Origin: JBBTCJ01 sp038043285
GTDB lineage: Bacteria > Planctomycetota > Phycisphaerae > UBA1845
Length of the DNA stretch: 6,595 nucleotides
NCBI GenBank assembly: GCA_038043285.1
Contig: JBBTCJ010000098.1
Span: 1 to 6,595 of the forward strand
Direction of reading: 5' to 3'
Shown one piece after another: positions 1 through 6,595 of this stretch; the first letter of the stretch is position 1, and each line of letters starts with the position of its first letter. The notes under the pieces were generated by a model. It saw only the letters and a list, made by a program, of their open reading frames with translations. It searched no databases and was not told where the DNA came from. Both the position numbers and the translations under genes were made by a program.

Positions 1-455
1 AGCGCCCGGCGGAAGGTGCGCTTGAAATGCCGCACCGATTCCGGTCCGGATTGCCGCATGCCGCTGTAGCGGTCGCGCTCGGCGGTGATGCGGTGTTTGC
101 CCTTGGGTTGAATGCGCGGGAGTTTCAACTCCTCACCGAGAATCTCGGCGAGTTCCTCCAGGGTCACGTCCACTTCGAGGATGTGCTGTCCCTCTTCGGT
201 TCCGCCTGGCCCGATGCCGCCCCGACCGTCGGCGGCGTCGCCGGGCTTGCCGTCTCCGCTGCCCACGCCGCCGTCGCTGTTGTCGCCGTAACGAAAATGA
301 GGCGTTTCGATGCCGCGCACCGGGATGCTGATGAGCTTCTTCCCTTCGCGGCCAAGAAGCTCGCTGCGGGTGAGGAACTTTCGCAGGTCGTCGCGGATCT
401 TGCCCTTGACGATCTTGCGAAAGCGCTGATGGTCTTTGTCAATCTGCAGCGCCAT
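1..455 (-). CDS. yhbH: YhbH/YeaH family protein (DUF444), N-terminal 151 residues, cut by the window edge
   Basis: This is the start of a DUF444 protein, the usual partner of the PrkA kinase; its biochemical role is not settled, but the family is linked to sporulation in Bacillus and to stress or nitrogen starvation in enterobacteria. The ATG at 455-453 follows an AGGTGG ribosome binding site. Residues 11-27 (RFRKIVKGKIRDDLRKF) and 42-57 (ISIPVRGIETPHFRYG) match the family's N-terminal pattern. A Gly/Asp-rich low-complexity stretch follows at about 58-88, typical of the family. Residues 91-119 hold the most diagnostic block (HILEVDVTLEELAEILGEEL, then KLPRIQPKG). The visible end (YSGMRQSGPESVRHFKRTFRR) also fits. 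The C-terminal part, including any VWA-like fold, lies outside the window. The gene sits downstream of prkA on the same strand, 284 bases away, which is wide for this pair. Identification is firm; function is only inferred from the family. Confidence 0.93.
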   Translation of the reverse strand, partial: MALQIDKDHQRFRKIVKGKIRDDLRKFLTRSELLGREGKKLISIPVRGIETPHFRYGDNSDGGVGSGDGKPGDAADGRGGIGPGGTEEGQHILEVDVTLEELAEILGEELKLPRIQPKGKHRITAERDRYSGMRQSGPESVRHFKRTFRRA

Positions 456-477
456 ACGTCCACCTGCGCGTTGCCGC

Positions 478-721
478 TTGTCGATCGTCGATGGCCGATT
501 TGAACGACCCGCTGACGACCACCCCGACGACAGCGAGGCAGCCGATGGCCCGCTCGGGGGGCAGCCGTTGCTGGCTCGTTATTTGCAAAATCCTCTCCGA
601 TCCCCAAGGCCCGACCCACGGCAAACCCGCCGTCAGCCGTCCGTGTTCTCTCGATTCCCGTCCGCCATTAGGAACTTGGAATGGAATCGACGATGCGCCC
701 CGTGCCATCGACGGTCGACAA
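478..721. repeat. Inverted-repeat-bounded segment between prkA and yhbH
   Basis: The 18 bases at 478-495 are the reverse complement of those at 704-721 (GCCATCGACGGTCGACAA), apart from one pair, T485 with G714. In a plus-strand RNA that pair would be a G:U wobble; in a minus-strand RNA it would be an A:C mismatch. The match largely stops inside the arms and continues imperfectly outside them (4 of the next 7 positions). The enclosed 208 bases contain no convincing gene. The segment fills most of the 456-739 gap. It could be a small non-autonomous element (MITE-like), a decayed insertion, or a long-range RNA stem. The arms are rich in TCGA/CGTCGA and partly self-complementary, which raises the chance of coincidence. 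No clear target-site duplication was found. Confidence 0.45.
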
Positions 722-736
722 TCGTCACTCGACGAT
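721..736 (-). other. Small stem-loop just after the prkA stop codon
   Basis: ATCGTC (721-726) and GACGAT (731-736) form a perfect 6-bp stem with a 4-base loop, three bases beyond the prkA TAG stop (742-740). No T-rich tract follows in the transcribed direction, so this is not a standard intrinsic terminator. It could stabilise the prkA 3' end or be a processing site between prkA and yhbH, or it may be chance. Confidence 0.25.
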
Positions 737-739
737 CCG

Positions 740-2815
<2,076 letters not shown>

Positions 2816-2986
2816 GGTCTTTGGTCTCCGACCGGCGCAGAGAGCCGGTTTCTGCCCACAAAAAAACCGATCGCCGCAAGGACCACGACAGACGTGCGTG
2901 CGGAACGTTCCGGCGGCATCACCGAAGCGTCGACGCCGCCTACCGCCTGGGTCGACCGGTGCTGTCCACTTCCCCTTCCAGAGGCT
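2816..2986 (-). promoter_or_regulatory. prkA 5' leader with U7 run and RBS-proximal hairpin
   Basis: If transcription starts about 7 bases after the -10 box, prkA has a leader of about 170 bases. Within it, a run of seven T (minus strand, 2866-2860) follows a GC-rich stretch that can form only a weak 4-5 bp stem including wobble pairs. Next comes a perfect 6-bp hairpin (ACCGGC at 2849-2844 in transcript sense, loop of 7, GCCGGT at 2836-2831), which ends two bases before the GGAGA ribosome binding site. A 12-base palindrome (CGGAACGTTCCG, 2901-2912) lies further upstream. This arrangement is compatible with attenuation or with control of translation start, but nothing matches a named riboswitch. 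Confidence 0.35.
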
Positions 2987-2992
2987 CAGGGA

Positions 2993-3021
2993 ATATTAGG
3001 ACGCGCCGTGTCGGCAGTCAA
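2993..3021 (-). promoter_or_regulatory. Predicted sigma-70-type promoter for prkA
   Basis: On the minus strand, TTGACT (3021-3016) matches the -35 consensus at five of six positions. It is followed by exactly 17 bases and then TAATAT (2998-2993), which matches the -10 box at four of six, including the conserved first T-A and last A-T. It faces prkA and lies in the gene-free stretch upstream of it. It is the best promoter match I noticed in the intergenic regions. Confidence 0.55.
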
Positions 3022-3307
3022 TGAAGGCGGCGGCCCAGAGCGCGCGACGGCGGCGCAATCCCGCACGTCGTCGAATCGACGCCCGCCAGGCACGACGCGC
3101 GCAGTCCGACCTCAAGACGACCGTATCCCGATATCGGTCAGCCCGCCGGAACCACTTGGCTTATCCTTTGGGGGATTTCCTCCCCACTTCGCCGCGCGGT
3201 GATGGAAACGGAATACGCCGCCAGACGTTCGCGGTGTTGGGCCGATCGACATGGACCTGCGGCACCCCGCCGGCTGGGGCGCGAAGCCACGCTCGCCGTC
3301 AGATTCG
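3022..3307. other. Gene-free stretch between the thiamine gene and the prkA promoter
   Basis: No reading frame here has family features or a supported start. It holds a stem-loop at 3262-3282, about 25 bases past the thiamine gene stop (7-bp stem in the minus-strand RNA with one G:U pair, 7-base loop). It also holds a smaller 5-bp hairpin around 3170-3185 (GGGGA/TCCCC) and a 10-base palindrome CCGATATCGG at 3128-3137. The 3262-3282 stem could protect the 3' end of the thiamine mRNA, but there is no T tract, so it is not called a terminator. Confidence 0.4.
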
Positions 3308-4477
3308 TTATCGGGCGACCGGTGAGGCGTTTTCGGGCATCGCCGTCCGCGACGCCTCAATGATCGCCCGAAGGCGAGCTGCCGACGCCCGCGGATCCGG
3401 CTCACTGATGACCGACGAACAGACGCACACGGTGCAGGCGACTGCGCCAACCACGGCCCTGAGGTTGTCCGCCTCGATCCCGCCGATGGCGACCAGGGGT
3501 AGCGACGTGCGCCGCCGTGCGTACGCCAGCGTTAACAGACCGGCCACGTGATCCTGCGGCTTGGTGGCCGTCGCAAACACCGGGCCTACCGCGACGTAGT
3601 CGGGGCAGACGGCAATGGCTGTTTCGAGCTGTTCGACGGTGTGCGTGCTCAGGCCGATTACCGCGGACGCGGGAACCACCCGTCGCGCCGCCGACACGGA
3701 AAGGTCATCTTGCCCCAAGTGCACGCCGTGGGCGCCGCCTGCGGCTGCGACGTCCGGGCGGTCGTTCACGATGAAAACACGCTCCCGGCGACGGCACAGC
3801 TGCGCGAGTCGCACGGCGCGGGCGAACAATTCCCGATCCGGAAGTGACTTCTCGCGAAGTTGGATAGCGTCCGCGCCGCCTTCGAGCACCGCCTCAGCCG
3901 TCGCGAACCAGTCATGACGGCAGAGCGCCTCCGTCAGGATGACATAGAGTCTTACGCCCGCAAACTTCTCGCCGGCCCGGCCCGTCAGGACCAGTCGGCG
4001 CTCGAGATCGTAGGCACGGTAGCGAATCCGTTCGATCGCGCGGGCGAATTCAACGTCGACGACCTTGCCGTACTCTTCCAGGGACCGAAGACCCTCGGTC
4101 AACCTGGCCGCGGCCGCGCGGGCCACGTCGCCCGCGCTTCGGCGACGAAACTCCGACTCCGTGGACGCCTCTCGCCCGACGTCGCCGACGACGTCTCGAT
4201 GACCGATGAGCTCGCAGTCGCCTTGATCCGCCCCGCGACCGCGTTTCTCCCCCGTATCGCAACCGTGAGGGAGCGGTCCACTTGTAGGGCGGGCTACGCC
4301 CGCCGCATCGCCCAACACTCGAATGGCGTCAGCCAGATCGTGGCGAAGCTGTTTGCAAGTCTCCGTGAGTGCGGCGTCGTCGAGCACGAACCGCGCGTAC
4401 TCCTCCATCCCCCGCAGCGCCTCGCGCGAGCGGTTGAAGTTGGCGTCGAGAATGCGCAGAACCGGCGATTCGGTCAT
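3308..4477 (-). CDS. thiE: ThiD2-ThiE fusion, thiamine-phosphate synthase
   Basis: The 389-residue product has two domains. Residues about 8-163 match the ThiD2 domain (ILDANFNRSREALRGMEEYA at 9-28; GHRDVVGDVG at 92-101; LRSLEEYGKV at 130-139), which in related fusions is tied to HMP-phosphate phosphorylation. Residues about 174-375 are a ThiE TIM barrel, which joins HMP-pyrophosphate and thiazole phosphate to give thiamine phosphate. Its motifs are GADAIQLREK (201-210), FIVNDRPDVAA (235-245), GVHLGQDDL (251-259), GLSTHT (275-280), DYVAVGPVFATATK (293-306) and VAIGGI (329-334). I chose the ATG at 4477-4475 because AAGGA lies 6 bases upstream and the domain begins right after it; a TTG at 4525 would only add a non-conserved tail. 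Two oddities: an insert of about 30 residues at 58-88 encoded by palindromic repeats, and a CTVCVC run (348-353) where the family has small and hydrophobic residues. No TPP riboswitch was seen upstream. It lies 123 bases after the methyltransferase gene. Confidence 0.92.
   Translation of the reverse strand: MTESPVLRILDANFNRSREALRGMEEYARFVLDDAALTETCKQLRHDLADAIRVLGDAAGVARPTSGPLPHGCDTGEKRGRGADQGDCELIGHRDVVGDVGREASTESEFRRRSAGDVARAAAARLTEGLRSLEEYGKVVDVEFARAIERIRYRAYDLERRLVLTGRAGEKFAGVRLYVILTEALCRHDWFATAEAVLEGGADAIQLREKSLPDRELFARAVRLAQLCRRRERVFIVNDRPDVAAAGGAHGVHLGQDDLSVSAARRVVPASAVIGLSTHTVEQLETAIAVCPDYVAVGPVFATATKPQDHVAGLLTLAYARRRTSLPLVAIGGIEADNLRAVVGAVACTVCVCSSVISEPDPRASAARLRAIIEASRTAMPENASPVAR
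4262..4304. repeat. REP-like pair of palindromes inside the thiE reading frame
   Basis: Two adjacent inverted repeats lie in the thiamine gene: ACCG...CGGT at 4262-4277 (enclosing TGAGGGAG) and GGCGGGC-TAC-GCCCGCC at 4288-4304, a perfect 7-bp stem with a 3-base loop. GTAGGGCGGGC-type palindromes resemble interspersed REP elements of GC-rich bacteria; that is a resemblance from memory, not a search result. They encode about half of a low-conservation insert in the ThiD2 domain (residues about 58-88), and the reading frame stays open through them. Confidence 0.55.
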
Positions 4478-4600
4478 CCCCAATCCTTCATCAGCGCGGC
4501 CCGGCGCGGGGACCATTTTCCCCAACCCAGCCGGCCGGTCATCATCCCAAGAATCGTACCCGCATTCGTATCCGACGCCCCGCCGACCCGGCCAGCCGCC
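4478..4600. other. Spacer between the methyltransferase gene and thiE
   Basis: This 123-base spacer carries the thiE ribosome binding site (AAGGA, 6 bases before the ATG) and a 5-bp hairpin at 4508-4523 (GGGGA/TCCCC, 6-base loop). There is no T tract, no convincing promoter and no thi-box, so the two genes could be cotranscribed. Confidence 0.4.
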
Positions 4601-5176
4601 TCACCAGACCCGACGAAGCAACGCAAACACCTCGCGGTTCCCACCGTGCCCCCGAATCACGCTGTCGAAGGTTCCCACCACCTGCCACCCCGTCCTGGCG
4701 GCTTCATCCAGCACGCCCGCCACGACGCCATCGACGGCTTCATCGGGAAGCACTCCCGCAATCAGCCGGTCCTTGGCTGCCTCGTAGTGTGGTTTGACCA
4801 GGGTCAGGACCATTCCATCCCGCCGGACGGCGTTCGCGGCGGCCGGCAGAACTTTGGCCTGCGGCGTCCACCCCACGTCAACCGTGACCAGGTTGACGAT
4901 CTCCGGAAGCTCAACGTGCATCGCGTTGGCCCGCTCCAGAACCACGACCCGCAGATCCTTCCTGAGCTTCCACGCCAGCGTTCCATACGACGTGTCGACC
5001 GAATAGACCCTAGCGGCACCGCGTTGCAGCAGGCAGTCGACGAAACCGCCGACATGGCTGCCGAAGTCGGCGCAGACCATATCTCGGACAACCAACTGGA
5101 AATGCTCGATCGCCGCGGACAGCTTCTCCCCGCCGCGGGAAACGAATCCGGACGGAGACGAATCTGTTGGACTCAC
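4601..5176 (-). CDS. TlyA/FtsJ-like RNA methyltransferase without S4 domain
   Basis: This 191-residue protein matches the catalytic half of TlyA-family rRNA 2'-O-methyltransferases (which modify 16S/23S rRNA in mycobacteria and relatives). GFVSRGGEKLSAAIEHF (10-26) is the entry motif. ADFGSHVGGFVDCLLQRGAA (36-55) is the SAM-binding motif I, with HVGG in place of the usual STGG. D61 in YSVDTSYG fits the end of strand 2, and LAWKLRKDLRVVVLERANA (67-85) is very close to the family. Residues matching the catalytic tetrad are all present: K18, D100 (VTVDVG), K128 (LVKPHYE) and E182 (GNREV). TlyA is normally about 250-270 residues, with an N-terminal S4 RNA-binding domain of about 60 residues that is absent here. 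The GTG at 5176-5174 is the first possible start after an in-frame stop (TAG) some 70 bases upstream, so no S4 domain is hidden there. No good ribosome binding site is visible. Substrate is unknown. Confidence 0.82.
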   Translation of the reverse strand: MSPTDSSPSGFVSRGGEKLSAAIEHFQLVVRDMVCADFGSHVGGFVDCLLQRGAARVYSVDTSYGTLAWKLRKDLRVVVLERANAMHVELPEIVNLVTVDVGWTPQAKVLPAAANAVRRDGMVLTLVKPHYEAAKDRLIAGVLPDEAVDGVVAGVLDEAARTGWQVVGTFDSVIRGHGGNREVFALLRRVW

Positions 5177-5374
5177 AAGGATGGGTGGGTGGCGATCAAC
5201 GCCAACCCCGCGATCGTACGTCGCGGCGGTCCCGGCTCGGGACGCGTGCTACGGCCTCTGGCCAGAGCCGCAATTGTCAGGAGGCCAACCTCGTTTCCTT
5301 TCCTTCCACGGCGCAAGCCCAAGGGGTCTGTTCGTCTACACCTTACGTCACAAGCAAAACGGACCCCTCGCCGG
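5177..5374. other. Intergenic region with two palindromes between rpsT and the methyltransferase gene
   Basis: There is no gene in these 198 bases. A perfect 6-bp hairpin (GTCCCG at 5229-5234, loop GCT, CGGGAC at 5238-5243) is followed at 5256-5267 by the 12-base palindrome CTCTGGCCAGAG. They could mark the 3' end of the rpsT transcript, although no T tract follows on the minus strand. No clear promoter for the methyltransferase gene was seen. Confidence 0.4.
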
Positions 5375-5656
5375 TTATTCGCTGGTCTTGGCCTTCGCTG
5401 CGGCGTTCACACGCTTGGCCAGTCGCGACTTTCGCCGTGCGGCGGTGTTCTTGTGCAGCGTGCGCTTGGCCGCCGTTTTGTCGAGTCTCTTGGTGACCTC
5501 GACGAACGCGTCTTTGGCCTTGGCGACGTCCCCGCTCTTGATCACGTCCAGGAGCCTTCGTGTTTCGGTTTTCAACACAGCTTTGCGGGCACGGTTGCGG
5601 CGGCGATTCCGCTCGCTTTGCTTCATTCGTTTGGCGGCGTCTGCAAGATTCGGCAC
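5375..5656 (-). CDS. rpsT: 30S ribosomal protein S20 (bS20)
   Basis: The 93-residue, strongly basic product is bS20, which binds 16S rRNA in the body of the 30S subunit during early assembly. MPNLADAAKRMKQSERNRRR (1-20) is the family's N-terminal pattern, and KTAAKRTLHKNTAARRKSRL (60-79) is the conserved C-terminal block. Length is normal for the family. The start is GTG (5656-5654) with GGGAG 7 bases upstream; PNL directly after the initiator matches the position where other S20 proteins begin. The stop is TAA. It begins 36 bases after the TPR gene and may be transcribed with it, since I see no convincing separate promoter. GTG starts are known to be used in some S20 genes for autogenous control, but here this is only a parallel. 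Confidence 0.97.
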   Translation of the reverse strand: MPNLADAAKRMKQSERNRRRNRARKAVLKTETRRLLDVIKSGDVAKAKDAFVEVTKRLDKTAAKRTLHKNTAARRKSRLAKRVNAAAKAKTSE

Positions 5657-5692
5657 GTCGTCTCTCCCGTCAGTGGTTCGTTCTTCCGTTGG

Positions 5693-6595
5693 CTATCTCT
5701 TCTGCAAGGCATCCAGTCTAGCACGAACGTCCCGGTAGGTGTAGTCCATTTGCAGGACCGTGCCGTAGGTTTTCCGAGCCGCCTCGACGTCGCCCCGGGC
5801 CTCCTGGGCCCGCGCCAGCCAGTAGTGAAGGCTCTTGCCCATATCCTCATCCGCCCCGTCGAAGTCCCGAAGCGTCTCCTCCAAGGCCGCGATCGCCTGG
5901 TCGTAATACTCCTTGCGGTGGAAGCATCGCCCCAGGTACACCCCGCAGGATGCCCGGTTCTTCAGGTCCGATCGGGCCTGCTGGAACAGCGGAATCGCGT
6001 CGTCGAACTGGCCCGCGTTGAACCGGCGGATGGCCAACTCGAATTTCAACCGCAGGTCCGACGGATAGCGCTCCGACCGATCCTTAAACACCTTCAGCTC
6101 GAAGCGCAACTGGTCGATCCGCGCCTGCTTGGCCTGCTCCTCTTGGCCGCCCTTGGCCGCCTCCCGCGCCGCCCGACCCAGCTGCTTAATCCGAACGTCG
6201 TCCGCCAGTTGTTTCCAGCGGTAGTCGTTGGTTCGCTTGAACTCGCCCACCAACAGGCCGATCGCCGTGGTCTCCTCTTCCTCACGTTCGCGTCGGCACA
6301 GCAGGTCGGTGTATTCGCGCAATACGCCCGCCTTGTCCGGGTTCGCCTGGAACGCCGCCGCTGCCCGGGCAATCAACTGATCGACCCGATCGTCCCCCTG
6401 CACCGTTCGATGTTTGTCGTGAAGTGCCTCCTGCTCCTCGCTGTCGACGATACTGCCGCGGTAGCCCTCGCCTTTGTCGTATTTCCCCTTGAGGATCGTC
6501 AACTTCGTGGAAATCTGCTTCAGCGAGTTGTCGGCCGCGGGATCTTTCGCCGTCCGCCGCCGCCAGAGCTGCACAACCTCGACGCCCATCTGGTA
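5693..6595 (-). CDS. TPR-repeat protein, C-terminal part, cut by the window edge
   Basis: The frame is open to the right edge, with codons for Tyr-Gln before the first visible Met (6589-6587), so the true start is outside and that Met is probably internal. About 300 residues are visible (numbered from that Met). About 85-175 is a highly charged, probably helical region (CRREREEEETTAI, AAREAAKGGQEEQAKQARID). Three TPR-like helical hairpins follow: 178-211 (LKFELAIRRFNAGQFDDAIP), 212-244 (GVYLGRCFHRKEYYDQAIAA) and 252-285 (HYWLARAQEARGDVEAARKT). TPRs mediate protein-protein contacts. No signal peptide or enzyme domain is visible in this part. The gene ends in TAG, 36 bases before rpsT. Proteins of this layout are common in planctomycetes (recalled, not searched). 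No specific function can be given. Confidence 0.85.
   Translation of the reverse strand, partial: YQMGVEVVQLWRRRTAKDPAADNSLKQISTKLTILKGKYDKGEGYRGSIVDSEEQEALHDKHRTVQGDDRVDQLIARAAAAFQANPDKAGVLREYTDLLCRREREEEETTAIGLLVGEFKRTNDYRWKQLADDVRIKQLGRAAREAAKGGQEEQAKQARIDQLRFELKVFKDRSERYPSDLRLKFELAIRRFNAGQFDDAIPLFQQARSDLKNRASCGVYLGRCFHRKEYYDQAIAALEETLRDFDGADEDMGKSLHYWLARAQEARGDVEAARKTYGTVLQMDYTYRDVRARLDALQKR

Noticed and set aside
690..707. Sigma-54-type -24/-12 promoter for yhbH (TGGCACG on the minus strand)
   Set aside because: The -24 half looks right, but the GC of the -12 element is two bases too close and the TTGC context is missing.
2901..2912. Perfect palindrome CGGAACGTTCCG as an operator
   Set aside because: One or two perfect 12-base palindromes are expected by chance in a window of this size, and it lacks the spacer of a GAAC-N4-GTTC LexA site.
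3128..3137. Palindrome CCGATATCGG upstream of the prkA promoter
   Set aside because: It is only 10 bases and more than 100 bases from the -35 box; no second copy supports an operator.
3112..3450. Minus-strand 112-codon frame overlapping the end of thiE
   Set aside because: It overlaps the conserved end of thiE in another frame and has no recognisable features.
4478..4525. Upstream TTG start adding 16 residues to thiE
   Set aside because: The ATG at 4477 has a strong AAGGA site at good spacing, and ThiD2 homology starts just after it; the added residues look like spacer sequence.
4478..4600. TPP riboswitch before the thiamine gene
   Set aside because: The conserved CUGAGA and the ACC-CUGAUC-type core of the thi-box are absent on the minus strand.

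Overview
All six genes that can be supported lie on the minus strand. Read in the direction of transcription (high to low coordinates), the order is: 3' end of a TPR-repeat protein (cut by the right edge), rpsT (ribosomal protein bS20), a TlyA/FtsJ-like methyltransferase that lacks the usual S4 domain, a ThiD2-ThiE fusion for thiamine synthesis, prkA (AAA+ serine protein kinase), and the 5' part of yhbH (DUF444, cut by the left edge). The DNA is GC-rich. GC-rich DNA, a TPR protein of this type and a ThiD2-ThiE fusion next to a prkA/yhbH pair suggest a planctomycete-like bacterium. That placement is inference from gene types, not a database match.

Right part (4601-6595): the TPR gene ends 36 bases before the GTG start of rpsT, so the two may share a transcript. 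A 198-base gap with two short palindromes separates rpsT from the methyltransferase gene. The methyltransferase has the four residues that align with the K-D-K-E tetrad of TlyA enzymes but starts directly at the catalytic domain. It is followed, after 123 bases, by the thiamine gene.

Middle (3308-4477): the thiamine gene encodes an N-terminal ThiD2 domain and a C-terminal ThiE domain. An in-frame insert of about 30 codons in the ThiD2 domain carries two palindromic motifs resembling an interspersed REP-type repeat. A gap of about 490 bases follows. It holds a good vegetative-type promoter (TTGACT, 17 bases, TAATAT) for prkA and a leader of about 170 bases with a U7 run and a hairpin next to the ribosome binding site.

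Left part (1-2815): prkA and yhbH form the stress/starvation kinase module known from Bacillus and from E. coli (yeaG-yeaH), which is often followed by a SpoVR gene. Here they are 284 bases apart, and most of that space (478-721) is bounded by an 18-base inverted repeat with one non-Watson-Crick pair, which looks like a small MITE-like element or a long-range RNA stem.

No CRISPR array, tRNA, rRNA, transposase, toxin-antitoxin pair or phage gene was seen, and I find no new multi-gene system. The unusual items are the inverted-repeat segment, the repeat inside the thiamine gene and the S4-less TlyA-like enzyme.
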